Counted from the stretch's first letter, positions 9,030 to 19,090 are shown. The stretch is DNA of 64,000 nt from Chitinophagaceae bacterium (GCA_947447825.1 CANFLL010000006.1:1-64000), one strand, 5' to 3'. Numbers and translations are program-made. Notes: generated by a model not told the origin, from the sequence alone.

Positions 9030-9469
9030 TAATCAAAATTATAAACACAAAATAAAGCTTTGCTAATTAAGTAGTAATTGTTTATTTTTTGATTTAATAC
9101 ACGAAGTCAATAAAATGACGGAAATGTATATCTCCATACAATTATTTTGATGATGAAAAATTTATTTTACGTCTGAAAGACACAATGTGCATAACTTTTT
9201 TGTCAATGCTAAAAAAATACCTCGTAGGTTACATCCGAAACAAAAAGTAAACAATGATTTCTTCGAAAATATCTTCAATAAGATGCTATCAAGCGTTGTT
9301 TCACAATTTTGCCATCATCAATCTGGCTTTTGTGGTTTCACATCTTCTTTCTCTTTTTAAAGGAACAATTTATCCTGCACAGTCTTCATATCATCCCCCC
9401 GTTTAGTAGCTTTTAAATCATTCATGTTGTAATTAAAGCATTTCAAGTTTCAATGATTTTTTTAATGTG
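9030..9469. other. AT-rich intergenic region
   Basis: This stretch of about 440 bases lies upstream of the GH3 gene and should hold its leftward promoter. I see no gene, RNA or convincing hairpin in it. Confidence 0.4.
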
Positions 9470-9700
9470 TGCTACAATTTCTCTTTGTTAGTATGGCGTT
9501 ATAAAATTTTAGCGTGAAATATTTCATAGTTAGTGTGATTTAGAAAATATAATGCTACAATTTCTTTTTGTTAGTATGACATTATAAAATTTCACCGTGA
9601 AATATTTCATAGTTAGTGTGATTTGAAAAAAATAATGCTGCAATTTCTTTTTGTTAGTGTGACATTATAAAATTTCACTGTAAAATATTTTACAGGTAGC
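9470..9700. repeat. 83-bp tandem repeat array, 2.8 copies
   Basis: Units start at 9470, 9553 and 9636, exactly 83 bases apart, each beginning tgct[a/g]caatttct. Each carries a central palindrome: TGAAATATTTCA in units 1 and 2, TGTAAAATATTTTACA in unit 3. The third copy changes both arms so that pairing is kept. The array ends about 45 bases before the start codon of a hypothetical protein. No coding potential is evident. Confidence 0.85.
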
Positions 9701-9743
9701 TTTTTATTCAGAATTGCTACATCATCTTTATAAAATTAATAAA

Positions 9744-10433
9744 ATGAGAACACCTCAAATAAGTGTAACTAAGGTTAAAAGAATAAAAAATGATGACTTG
9801 GCAGATTCAGCCAAAGAAATGAGTGATGCAATTTTTGGCAATCCTATCGACTTTTCACCGCCATATCCTTCAACAGCAGACGCAATTACAAAACTTATTA
9901 CACCATATACAGCCACAAAAGCAGCGCATAAATTAGGAGGAAGACTTGCAAAACCAGCTTTTGATGCTGCTAGAAAACTGTTGATAGCAGAAATGGTTTT
10001 ATTTGTGGATTATGTTAATGGAATTGCAAAAGGAAATCTAGATATTCTTCATGCTAGTACACTACCTACAAATGAAGATGATAAAGACTTTAAAAAATTA
10101 ATTTCTGATGGAGCTGTAGTTCAAAATATTACTGACAAGAAAGGATTGAGTGGACAAATATTGACAGATTGCGACAATTTTGGAGTAGGTGTTGAATATT
10201 TAACTATCATATCCGAAGCCGAAGTTCTTCCTGTAGGTGCTGTGGTTGAAAAAAATGGACAATTAACTTTTCCTAGTGGTTTTACAGGAAGTTTTTTTAC
10301 TCACATTTTTTTAACTAGAAAGAAGACGTTCATTAATCTTAAACCCGGTGTTTTCTATTACATATACTATGTATTGGTTTATAAACAAACGGTTGGTAGA
10401 TTGAGCGAACCATTGAAAGCTGTTTGTAATTAA
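9744..10433 (+). CDS. hypothetical protein, helical N-terminus and fibronectin-like C-terminus
   Basis: This 229-residue protein has no signal peptide. The middle is helical (FDAARKLLIAEMVLFVDYVN), and the last 60 residues look like a beta-sandwich edge (KKTFINLKPGVFYYIYYVLV) of fibronectin type III character. The gene at 23234 has the same layout and a matching LTIAGFTPGVTYPFAA segment, so the two appear to be distant paralogues. Both lie directly downstream of a tandem repeat array. An upstream TTG would add 10 residues, but the ATG is preferred. I do not recognise a function. Confidence 0.7.
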   Translation: MRTPQISVTKVKRIKNDDLADSAKEMSDAIFGNPIDFSPPYPSTADAITKLITPYTATKAAHKLGGRLAKPAFDAARKLLIAEMVLFVDYVNGIAKGNLDILHASTLPTNEDDKDFKKLISDGAVVQNITDKKGLSGQILTDCDNFGVGVEYLTIISEAEVLPVGAVVEKNGQLTFPSGFTGSFFTHIFLTRKKTFINLKPGVFYYIYYVLVYKQTVGRLSEPLKAVCN

Positions 10434-10548
10434 TTAACTAGGAACTAAATGTAAATTCGAAATAAAAAATGTTTTATTGAAATACTTTTTCATTTCAATT
10501 ATTAAAACAAGTTCTTTTGTTCCGTTCTTTACAAACAAAATTTCTAGT

Positions 10549-11193
10549 ATGCATTTCGACAAAGAATCTCGACGGGTAGTAAGAAAAAATATATTTTCTA
10601 AATTGGTGCAGGCTTTTCTTCAAGGTGTCATTGTGCTAGCACCCATTGGCGTAACAATTTGGGCAGTATTGTTTCTTTTCAATTCAGTTGATAATATACT
10701 GCCTAGCATACTTCATAAAATTGTTCCCTCTTTTGTAGGAATAGATTCGGAAGGGAATTTTAAAAAAATTCCTGGCCTAGGGTTTTTAGTTGTACTCACC
10801 TTGGTAATGTTAATAGGCTGGGTGTCCTCTTCTTTTTTTGTAGGAAAGATTGTTTCTTTCATGGACAGAATTCTTGAAAAAACACCGGGCATTAAAGTAA
10901 TTTATACTACAGTAAAAGACTTATTAGAAGCTTTTGCAGGCAACAAAAAGAAGTTCGATAGACCTGTACTGGTAAATGTAGATGGCGAGGGAGTTTGGAG
11001 GGTAGGTTTTATCACACAAAAATCTGTTCCTCATTTTGAATTGGAAGAACATGTTGCAGTTTATGTGCCACATTCCTACGCAATTAGTGGTATTTTATAT
11101 TTTGTTCCTCCCAGCAAAATAAAACTACTTAACCAAGTAAGTGCGGCAGATGCGATGAAATTTACAGTAAGCGGTGGGGTCACAGCGGTGTGA
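10549..11193 (+). CDS. DUF502 family inner-membrane protein
   Basis: This is a 214-residue DUF502 protein with two transmembrane helices (VIVLAPIGVTIWAVLFLF and FLVVLTLVMLIGWVSSSFFV). The family signature LEKTPGIKVIYTTVKDLLEA follows, then a soluble beta-rich domain with VGFITQ and VYVPHSYAISG. Function in bacteria is not established. The ATG at MHFDKESRR is preferred over an upstream TTG that adds 24 unlikely residues. A SNF2-family gene starts 29 bases after the stop, so co-transcription is possible. Confidence 0.88.
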   Translation: MHFDKESRRVVRKNIFSKLVQAFLQGVIVLAPIGVTIWAVLFLFNSVDNILPSILHKIVPSFVGIDSEGNFKKIPGLGFLVVLTLVMLIGWVSSSFFVGKIVSFMDRILEKTPGIKVIYTTVKDLLEAFAGNKKKFDRPVLVNVDGEGVWRVGFITQKSVPHFELEEHVAVYVPHSYAISGILYFVPPSKIKLLNQVSAADAMKFTVSGGVTAV

Positions 11194-11222
11194 CAGAATA
11201 CCGGTAACAAAAAACAGAAATT

Positions 11223-14015
11223 ATGGCTGATAAAACAGTTTTCGACGTATTCAAAAAAGAAAAATCAACGACAACTGTTTCAGCAGGAAAAGTTATACCA
11301 GTAGTTTTTTGTTTGTTATTCGATGATTCTGGGGCTTACATTGAAGTGCGAAACCACAAATCAAAACCCGTTGAAGTAGATTATCAGCAATATAGCGGCG
11401 TTGCCAGAACAATATTAAAGCAAGTAACTACCATACACCATCGGTCAGATTTTGTTGTCGATTGGGAACATCCCACAAATCAAGTTTATCTGCACGAAAA
11501 TGATGCACTCATTGATCTTCTATTACAAACAAATCAATGGATTACAGAAGATGGAACTGTAATTGAAGCGATGCCAGAAAAGGGCTCTCTACAATTGGTT
11601 TTAACCACTCTTGAAGATGAAATAAACATAAATTCTACTTTGATAATGTGGTCTGAAAATAGAACTTACCACAATTTTGAATTCATTAATGAAAACCACC
11701 TGTTCGCTGAAAATAAAGTAGTAGAGACTTCACCTGTAGGAAGCAACTTTAAAGCATTGCCTTTTTTTAATACCAATGTTAAATTAAAAGACTTAGCCAA
11801 GTTTCTTTCAATCTTTTTTTCATTTACAAAGCATATTGACTTAGCGTATGATGATAATGTTGTAAGTTTTTCTAAACATAAAATAAAAACCACACCAGTA
11901 TTAATTTTTGAAAAGATTGATATGGATGATGCCTTGTGCATGAGGGTTGCGCAGATATTGCCCGGCATTGATGCAAGTTTATTGAGCGATTATGAGCTTT
12001 CTTATTTTGCTTCTATCAATGATTTGGAAGAAACAATTGAAGTGAAACCAATAGAACAAGAAAATAACGGCACTTATATCAACGAAATACATACGCTTCT
12101 AATAAAACACATTCCAAAATCTGTGAAAGACAAAGAGGGAACTGTGATTTTAGAAAGTGATTTGTTTATTATACCCAAAGAAATAGCCTCCGAATTTATA
12201 TATGATGAGTTGCCATCCCTGCTTTCTACTTACAAAATAATGGGAGCTGAAAATTTGAAGGCTTATAAAATTAGTACCAATAAACCGATACTAGAATTAA
12301 GGTTAACACATGGATTAGACTTCTTGGAGGGATCTGCAAGTTTGCACTTTAACAATGAACAATTTTCCTTGTTTGATGCCTTACAGCAGTATAGCAAGAA
12401 TAAATACATATCACTCAGTGATGGAACAAATGCAATTGTTAATGAGGGATATATGCAAAAACTGATGCGCATTTTCAATAAAGACAAGGAGAATGTAAAC
12501 GTTTCTTTTTTCGATTTGCCCCTTCTGGATGGTTTGATAGACGAAAAGTTGGCGGAAACAATGTTTGCTAAGTCAAAAGAAATTTTTCAAGGATTTAATG
12601 ATTTACATAAAACAGAAAATCAACTACCCAACATAAATGCCACGCTACGGCCTTATCAACAACAGGGGTATCATTGGTTGAAATATTTGCAAAGTGTTAA
12701 TTTGGGTGGATGTTTGGCTGACGATATGGGTTTGGGAAAAACGTTGCAGACTATAACGCTTTTAGCATCCATTTATCCTGAAGAAGCAGTGCCAACTCTT
12801 GTGGTAATGCCAAAGAGCTTGTTATTTAACTGGGAAAAAGAGTTGGACAAATTTGCACCTCAGATAAGTTATTATGTATATCATTCCCCCAATAGAAATT
12901 TAGAAGAAGCTACTAAAAAAAATCTTATTCTTACTACTTATTCAATGGTTCGAAATGATATTGAAAAGCTACAAGAAATTCCTTTTTGTTATGTAATCCT
13001 TGATGAATCACAAAATATTAAAAATGTTTCATCTCAAGCTTCAAGAGCAGTAATGCTGCTTCAAGCTCAACATAAATTGGCATTAAGTGGCACTCCAATA
13101 GAAAATAATTTAGGAGAATTATATGCACTGTTTCGGTTTTTGAATCCATCAATGTTTGGAAGTCTAGAAAATTTTAATAAATTTTATCTATCGCCCATTC
13201 AAAAAGATAATAATCTTGAAACAACAGCCGATTTGAAGAAAAAGATATATCCATTTATTCTGAGAAGGCTAAAGAAGGATGTACTTGCCGAATTGCCAGA
13301 TAAAATAGAACAGGTTTTGTATGTTAAAATGAGTTATGAACAAAAGAAATTGTATGAACAAAGAAGGCAATATTATCAAGAGGCCATTAAACAGCAGGTG
13401 GCCATAAAAGGGATACAAAACACACAATTTTTTGTTTTTCAAGCATTAAGTGAACTCAGACAATTGGCATCTACACCAGAAGGAACAAGTAATGGATTGA
13501 TTAAGTCGCCAAAAATTGAGCTTTTGATGGAGCAATTGTTGGATGCAGTTGCTAATAAGCATAAAGTATTGGTGTTTGTAAATTTTTTGATGGCATTAGA
13601 GCTAATTGGTGAAAAATTAGAAGATCAGGGTATTGAATATGTAAGTATGAGTGGATCTTCGAGAAATAGACAGCAATTGGTAGAACGGTTTCAAACAGAC
13701 ATAAATTGTAAGGTGTTTTTATTAACGCTAAAAACAGGTGGTACAGGGCTGAACTTAACGGCGGCTGATGTGGTGTTTATTTTTGATCCTTGGTGGAATA
13801 AAGCCGCAGAAAACCAAGCTATAGATCGGGCTCATAGAATTGGTCAAGATAAAACCGTACTTACCTACAAATTAATTACAGAAGGTACAATAGAAGATAA
13901 AATTTTGCTATTACAAGAGAAAAAATCAGAAATATTCAACAATATTATTTCTACAGATAGTGCTTCCTTAAAAGCAATTAGCGAAGAAGATATCCAATTT
14001 ATGTTGGGTGTATAA
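11223..14015 (+). CDS. SNF2-family (Swi2/Snf2) DNA translocase
   Basis: This 930-residue superfamily 2 ATPase has its motor in the C-terminal half. Motif I is DDMGLGKTLQT near residue 500, motif II ILDESQNIKN (DESQ in place of the usual DEAH), motif III ALSGTPIENN, motif V LKTGGTGLNLTAAD and motif VI QAIDRAHRIGQ near 865. The first 450 residues match no domain I can name and may bind a partner or DNA. SNF2 enzymes translocate on duplex DNA to remodel bound proteins. A 597-residue gene follows after 11 bases, and its C-terminus resembles a helicase-associated winged helix, so the two probably act together. Confidence 0.93.
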   Translation: MADKTVFDVFKKEKSTTTVSAGKVIPVVFCLLFDDSGAYIEVRNHKSKPVEVDYQQYSGVARTILKQVTTIHHRSDFVVDWEHPTNQVYLHENDALIDLLLQTNQWITEDGTVIEAMPEKGSLQLVLTTLEDEININSTLIMWSENRTYHNFEFINENHLFAENKVVETSPVGSNFKALPFFNTNVKLKDLAKFLSIFFSFTKHIDLAYDDNVVSFSKHKIKTTPVLIFEKIDMDDALCMRVAQILPGIDASLLSDYELSYFASINDLEETIEVKPIEQENNGTYINEIHTLLIKHIPKSVKDKEGTVILESDLFIIPKEIASEFIYDELPSLLSTYKIMGAENLKAYKISTNKPILELRLTHGLDFLEGSASLHFNNEQFSLFDALQQYSKNKYISLSDGTNAIVNEGYMQKLMRIFNKDKENVNVSFFDLPLLDGLIDEKLAETMFAKSKEIFQGFNDLHKTENQLPNINATLRPYQQQGYHWLKYLQSVNLGGCLADDMGLGKTLQTITLLASIYPEEAVPTLVVMPKSLLFNWEKELDKFAPQISYYVYHSPNRNLEEATKKNLILTTYSMVRNDIEKLQEIPFCYVILDESQNIKNVSSQASRAVMLLQAQHKLALSGTPIENNLGELYALFRFLNPSMFGSLENFNKFYLSPIQKDNNLETTADLKKKIYPFILRRLKKDVLAELPDKIEQVLYVKMSYEQKKLYEQRRQYYQEAIKQQVAIKGIQNTQFFVFQALSELRQLASTPEGTSNGLIKSPKIELLMEQLLDAVANKHKVLVFVNFLMALELIGEKLEDQGIEYVSMSGSSRNRQQLVERFQTDINCKVFLLTLKTGGTGLNLTAADVVFIFDPWWNKAAENQAIDRAHRIGQDKTVLTYKLITEGTIEDKILLLQEKKSEIFNNIISTDSASLKAISEEDIQFMLGV

Positions 14016-14026
14016 ATTTAAAAATT

Positions 14027-15820
14027 ATGATAGACCCTAGTGATTATACGGCTAGAATGCATATTGAACAGCATTACACAAAAGATACCATTGCCGATGG
14101 TTTATTTAAATATGTAAAGGCATTTTTTTTAAAGGATACTGATCCCGATTGGCAAAATGAATTAACAGTACAAAACACGCATACCTTATTGACCAAAAAG
14201 TCTTTCACAAGGTCTGACATGGTTTTGATAGGTTACTCAGTTTTTTATGATGAAGAAATTTATCGTGCTTTTTTGAAAAGTTTGCCATGGTATTTGCCAG
14301 TTGCAATCGAAAAGTTGGTTTGGCTTGATTCCATGACTTCAAGAGATATGGAAGACTTTCTAAAATCATATATTGATACACATAACCAGAACAATCCTAA
14401 TAATCTAGTACCTCATCAAGCACATGATCTTTCATTTTTTCCCAAAAAATCGGATTACTATTCTCGTGGTTCGCATGGAGATTTGTATATTCCAAAAGAG
14501 ATGAAGGAGTTTATTATTAGGTTTTATACAAAGCCTATTTACCAAGATTTTGTTCCTCTTTCAGAAATTCCTGAAACAACTTATATATACAGTGCAGAAA
14601 AACAAATTTTTGATGAACTACAACAAATAATTTCCTATCACTTACTCGGAAACATAAAATTTAGTGCTTCTGGAAGACCAGTTGAATCTACATTGGGAAA
14701 ATTTCAAAAGAGCTGTGGAATAGAAGAGTTTTATGGAACAGAAAATGAAAAACTTAGTAAGGTTAGATCAAATCTTATTGCAGGAATGCTTTATGGTCTT
14801 GCCCAAAAAGATTTTGAAATAGATAATCTTGAAATAATTAAGTTTCTATTCAATAAACATTATCAAACCTTATTCACACCGCAATTTGTGCTAACTGGAT
14901 TTAAAGGCTGGAATTTGTTTGAACCTTATGCGGATAGAAATAAAGATATAGAAACAAAACTAATGACGGTTTTGGGCGATATGCCACTCAATGATTGGAT
15001 GAGTCTTGAAAACCTAACAGAGTTATTGGGGTATCGATTTGTAAATTTAAATCCGCTTACGGTTTCCGCTGTTCAATCAAAATTATATTACGAGGAAGAG
15101 TTGCCTTTAAATGAAACCAAAAGAATTAGTTTAAACTCTGGCACGTATAACTCTTATATCACTACTCCTTTTTTAAAAGGGACTTTATTTCTTTTTGCTG
15201 CTTTTGGATTAGTGGAAATAGCGTATGACACACTAAATGTTGAAAAATTTGGAAGTACTTATTTTTCAAGTTATGATGGATTGAAATTTTTTAAACTCAC
15301 CGCTTTAGGTGCATATATTTTTGGAATTAACTCAAAGTACGAGCAACCAATCATCACTACAGAAAAGGCAAAAATATCTTTGTCGAATGATTCATTGATG
15401 ATTATTGCTGATGGCAAAATGACAGCACTAAATGATAAGATGCTTTCGATTTATAGTGAAAAATTGGGAGACACTCGTTATAAGGTTTCGGCAGAAGCTT
15501 TTTTAAAAGATTGCAAAAACAGAAAAGAGATAGATAATAAAATTGTTTTGTTTAAATCAATGATAAATGGAACTATTCCCTCGCTTTGGGAAAGATTTTT
15601 TAAGGAATTACTAACCAATGCTTCTGCAATAAAAATAAATAAATTTCTTCAAACATATTCACTGCCTGTTGAGGATAAGGAACTCCACAAGATTGTTGCG
15701 CAGGACACTATTCTTAAACAAATTGTATTAAAGGCGGAAGGATATAATATCCTAGTTCCCAATGAGAATGTAGTTAAATTCAAAAGCCGATTAAAAGAGC
15801 TGGGCTTTATTGTCGAATAA
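14027..15820 (+). CDS. SNF2-associated protein with XPB-N-like winged-helix C-terminus
   Basis: This is a 597-residue cytosolic protein with no motif I can assign over most of its length. Internal TEL/LLGYRF and FLFAAFGLVEIAYD segments look like repeated winged-helix units. The last 100 residues, with VAQDTILKQIVLKAEGY then ILVPNENVVKFKSRLKELGF, resemble the C-terminal part of helicase XPB/Ssl2 N-terminal (Helicase_C_3-like) domains. That, and the 11-base gap to the SNF2 gene, suggest a DNA-binding partner of the translocase. It ends 4 bases from the convergent asnB stop. The domain link is from memory and unverified. Confidence 0.72.
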   Translation: MIDPSDYTARMHIEQHYTKDTIADGLFKYVKAFFLKDTDPDWQNELTVQNTHTLLTKKSFTRSDMVLIGYSVFYDEEIYRAFLKSLPWYLPVAIEKLVWLDSMTSRDMEDFLKSYIDTHNQNNPNNLVPHQAHDLSFFPKKSDYYSRGSHGDLYIPKEMKEFIIRFYTKPIYQDFVPLSEIPETTYIYSAEKQIFDELQQIISYHLLGNIKFSASGRPVESTLGKFQKSCGIEEFYGTENEKLSKVRSNLIAGMLYGLAQKDFEIDNLEIIKFLFNKHYQTLFTPQFVLTGFKGWNLFEPYADRNKDIETKLMTVLGDMPLNDWMSLENLTELLGYRFVNLNPLTVSAVQSKLYYEEELPLNETKRISLNSGTYNSYITTPFLKGTLFLFAAFGLVEIAYDTLNVEKFGSTYFSSYDGLKFFKLTALGAYIFGINSKYEQPIITTEKAKISLSNDSLMIIADGKMTALNDKMLSIYSEKLGDTRYKVSAEAFLKDCKNRKEIDNKIVLFKSMINGTIPSLWERFFKELLTNASAIKINKFLQTYSLPVEDKELHKIVAQDTILKQIVLKAEGYNILVPNENVVKFKSRLKELGFIVE

Positions 15821-15824
15821 TAAG

Positions 15825-17705
15825 TTACAAAATTGCAGCCACACTCAAATATCTCCAATCATGATTGTTTTTAGCATGGGACGAAGATGTTTGAGTGGCA
15901 GTATTTAATATCTTAGGGGATAATATATTTTTGTCTACCAATTTTTTTCTGCTTACATGAATCAACTCAATTATCGAAGCATTTTTCATCCATTCTTCTT
16001 GGGGAGGTTCATAGCCAACTTTTCCTTTTCGCCAAGTTATCGTGTCAGGAAGTTTGTTTTCTACAGATTTTCTTAAAATCCATTTTGTAAATCCATCTCT
16101 TATTTTAAAGGATGATGGTAAAGAAAAAATGAATTCTACTAAGTCATGGTTTAAAAAAGGTAATCTAACCTCTCTGCTTTGAGCCATAGAATTCCGGTCT
16201 GCATACCTTAATAATTCTTGCAATCCTACTGTTGTGGTATTATAATAAAGTAGGTCTTCCATTTTTTTTACTACAGGCTTCTGAAGAGTATCCTTGTTTT
16301 GGTATTTTTCATAGAATTCCTTTTCAATGAAAGGAAGATTTTTTTGTTCAAATACTGCTTTTAATTGTAATTGGCTTGCTGTTTTTTCAGGCATAAATGC
16401 AGCAGCATAATTTTTAAGATTCCATTGATCCAGAAAACCATTCGCTTGTAGTAGACTTTTTTCTTTTTTAAAATCACAGTAACTCACGGTAAGTTTTTCT
16501 TGCAAAAACCAAGGGGTATATTTTTTATAGCCTCCAAGAATTTCATCTGCACCTTGCCCATCCAGTAAAACAGTAACCCCTTTTTCTTTTGCTAGTTTAT
16601 ATACCATAAACTGTGTGAAAACACTTGCACTCTGAACGGGTTCTTCTTGATGAAACATTAAACTTTCCCAATGCCTCACATAGTCTTCGGCTGTTGGGGT
16701 TATGAAATGACTGTCAAAATTTTCGTAACTAAAATATTGCTGCACCTCTTTAATGTATGCACTCTCATCATGTTTGAACCCAGGAAATACGGCTGAAAAT
16801 GTGTTTAAAGACTTTAAATTATTGCCCATTAAAACAGCAACAATACTACTGCTATCCAATCCTCCACTCAACGAAGTACCCAATGATACATCGCTTCTTA
16901 GTCTTCGTTTAATAGATGCGGTAAATAACTCTTGGAACTCCTCAATTGTTTTTCCATCTTCAGTTAGTAGTCTTTTTTCTTTTAATTTTTGAATTGAAGT
17001 GGATAGTGAATACCATCTTTTCATTTGAACCTTTCCCTTATCAGGCTGAATAGATAGGTAATGTCCTGGGGGTAAAGAAAGTATGTTACTGTAAAATGTT
17101 TGTGTTTGTTTAATTGGGTTCTGGGTGTAACCGAGAGAGAGATAGTTTAATACCATCGTTCCATTTAATTCTTTTGGTACACCAATTGCCCAAAGTGCTT
17201 TCATTTCACTGGCAAAAAGAAACTGCTCAAACATGCCTCTTTGCTGATAATTTGTGTGATAGTAAAGTGGTTTTTCTCCAAATCTGTCTCTGGCAATCCA
17301 CAATTCTTTGGCATCCGAATCATATAATGCAAAAGCAAACATGCCATCAAATTGATGTAAACAATCTTTGCCCCAAAAATCATAAGCTGCTGGAATAACT
17401 TCGCTATCACTATTTGTTCTGAAAGTATATCCCTGTTTTTGAAGTAAATTTTTCAATTCTACATAATTATAAATCTCGCCGTTAAAAACGAGTGTATAAT
17501 GCAAATAATTGAATGGCTGTGCAGCAGCATTGCTTGTATCTAGAATAGCTAGTCGTTTATGACCAAGGCAAACTGTATTGTCATCATTAGTCCATTTCCC
17601 TTCGCCATCAGGTCCTCTGTGATGCAATGTGTCCATCATTATTTGAACTTTTTGGGGCTGAACTAAAGTAGAAAATGGAGAAATGATGCCTGCAATGCCA
17701 CACAT
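15825..17705 (-). CDS. asnB: asparagine synthase (glutamine-hydrolysing), AsnB type
   Basis: This enzyme makes asparagine from aspartate, ATP and glutamine. Cys2 of MCGIAGI is the class II glutaminase nucleophile; RGPDGEG and FNGEIYNY are further glutaminase motifs. The synthetase domain carries the PP-loop SLSGGLDSSS (residues 278-287) and YADRNSMAQSREVRLPFLNHDLVEF is the typical substrate region. The length of 626 residues fits the AsnB/WbpS-like group, which often sits in surface-polysaccharide loci. The divergent neighbour is a polyprenyl-phosphate glycosyltransferase, so a role in amidating a sugar or peptide is possible alongside primary metabolism. Confidence 0.92.
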   Translation of the reverse strand: MCGIAGIISPFSTLVQPQKVQIMMDTLHHRGPDGEGKWTNDDNTVCLGHKRLAILDTSNAAAQPFNYLHYTLVFNGEIYNYVELKNLLQKQGYTFRTNSDSEVIPAAYDFWGKDCLHQFDGMFAFALYDSDAKELWIARDRFGEKPLYYHTNYQQRGMFEQFLFASEMKALWAIGVPKELNGTMVLNYLSLGYTQNPIKQTQTFYSNILSLPPGHYLSIQPDKGKVQMKRWYSLSTSIQKLKEKRLLTEDGKTIEEFQELFTASIKRRLRSDVSLGTSLSGGLDSSSIVAVLMGNNLKSLNTFSAVFPGFKHDESAYIKEVQQYFSYENFDSHFITPTAEDYVRHWESLMFHQEEPVQSASVFTQFMVYKLAKEKGVTVLLDGQGADEILGGYKKYTPWFLQEKLTVSYCDFKKEKSLLQANGFLDQWNLKNYAAAFMPEKTASQLQLKAVFEQKNLPFIEKEFYEKYQNKDTLQKPVVKKMEDLLYYNTTTVGLQELLRYADRNSMAQSREVRLPFLNHDLVEFIFSLPSSFKIRDGFTKWILRKSVENKLPDTITWRKGKVGYEPPQEEWMKNASIIELIHVSRKKLVDKNILSPKILNTATQTSSSHAKNNHDWRYLSVAAIL

Positions 17706-17921
17706 AAAATTGTTTTAATAATGTAATAAAGTTCTAAAAATTGTTGCTGTAAATGATGGTAAAAATAATGTATTGATTCGCCAATTATTTTTTCTTGATG
17801 CTAATATTAAAAATCCAATTTCAACCAAGTATATTTGTTCAGTCAATTAATAAACTTTTTTTTAACGTCAACATTAAGACCCCACGTTTTAATATTTGAA
17901 TTTGGTCAACAAGCATAATTT

Positions 17922-19022
17922 ATGGGCAATATTATTATAGGAGTAATCATAGCTTTCATTGTAAGCTTTTATGCAATGCCAATTATTATTCAACTTGCTG
18001 ATCAAATTAAAATATTTGACATTCCCGACGAACGTAAAGTTCATAAAAAACCAATTCCTTCTCTCGGTGGCTTAGGAATATTCATTGGCTTTATGATGGG
18101 TTTATTGTTAACTCAAAGTATTCCAGCAGTGGCTGGTCAGTTGCAATATTTTTATGCTTCTTTTTTGGTAGTGTTTTTCTACGGCATAAAAGATGATATT
18201 TTGAAGCTAGTTCCAATGAAGAAAATTCTTGGACAGCTCATCGTTTCAATCATTCTAATTTTCAAAGCAAATCTAGCAATTAGTAACCTCTACGGGTTTC
18301 TTGGGGTAACCTTAGTAATTGAATCATTAAGTTACATGTTAACTTTAATGACAATTGTAGTTATCATGAATGCGTTTAATTTAATTGATGGCATCGATGG
18401 TTTGGCAAGTTCATTAGGCATTCTTTCTTGTTCTGTTTTTGGTGTTTTTTATTATCTTAATGGAGATATGTTTTTCGCTTTAATTGGTTTTGTTTTTCCT
18501 GCTAGCCTTTTTGCTTTTTTGATTTACAATTACTCTCCTGCAAAAATCTTCATGGGAGATACGGGTTCCATGTTAGTGGGATTAATAAATGCAATATTGG
18601 CTATTCATTTCATTGAAACAGCAGCAACTTCAAATGTATTATACTTAGAAAATGTTAGAATCGCCCCTCCTGCTATGGCCTTTGGAATTCTTGCAGTTCC
18701 TCTTTTTGATACCCTTAGAGTCTTCGGAATTAGAATATTGCACGGTCATTCTCCCTTTTTTCCGGATAGAAGACACCTTCATCACCTGCTGTTAGATAGA
18801 GGATTTAATCACAAGCAAATTCTATTCACCTTGGTTTCTGTGGCTGCACTTTTTATAGTAATTACTTATTTTACCCTACCCATTGGTTGTACTTTTTGTA
18901 TTCTTATTCAAGGAACAATCTTTTTTTCAAGTGTGTATTTAATGACTAAGCTTGTGAAGACTAAGAAACAACTTGCCGTAGTAAGACACGATATTCATGT
19001 AGTGAAAAGTGCGGCTAACTAA
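17922..19022 (+). CDS. polyprenyl-phosphate glycosyl-1-phosphate transferase (WecA/MraY superfamily)
   Basis: This 366-residue polytopic membrane enzyme transfers a sugar-1-phosphate from a UDP-sugar to undecaprenyl phosphate, the first step of O-antigen, teichoic-acid-like or capsule synthesis. Motifs are PDERKVHKKPIPSLGG, the catalytic NLIDGIDGLAS, the Mg-binding FMGDTGSMLVG, and the WecA-type DRRHLHHLLLDRG histidine motif, which separates it from MraY. About ten hydrophobic helices span the protein. The exact sugar (GlcNAc, QuiNAc or other) cannot be read from sequence. It is divergent from asnB across about 215 bases. Confidence 0.9.
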   Translation: MGNIIIGVIIAFIVSFYAMPIIIQLADQIKIFDIPDERKVHKKPIPSLGGLGIFIGFMMGLLLTQSIPAVAGQLQYFYASFLVVFFYGIKDDILKLVPMKKILGQLIVSIILIFKANLAISNLYGFLGVTLVIESLSYMLTLMTIVVIMNAFNLIDGIDGLASSLGILSCSVFGVFYYLNGDMFFALIGFVFPASLFAFLIYNYSPAKIFMGDTGSMLVGLINAILAIHFIETAATSNVLYLENVRIAPPAMAFGILAVPLFDTLRVFGIRILHGHSPFFPDRRHLHHLLLDRGFNHKQILFTLVSVAALFIVITYFTLPIGCTFCILIQGTIFFSSVYLMTKLVKTKKQLAVVRHDIHVVKSAAN

Positions 19023-19060
19023 CCATAATAGACTTCTATTAGGTTAATAAGCCGCACTTA
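19006..19060. terminator. bidirectional hairpin terminator
   Basis: The arms gtgcggctaactaacc and ggttaataagccgcac pair with two mismatches around a short loop. The left arm includes the last codons and stop of the WecA-like gene. A-runs and T-runs flank both sides, so it suits the convergent pair with pruA. Confidence 0.7.
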
Positions 19061-19090
19061 ATTAAGAAAGATATTTTCCTTTTTTTATTC

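Noticed and set aside
11223-15820. DISARM-like defence island
   Set aside because: DISARM also needs a DNA methylase, a DUF1998 protein and a PLD-domain protein. None is present beside this SNF2 gene.
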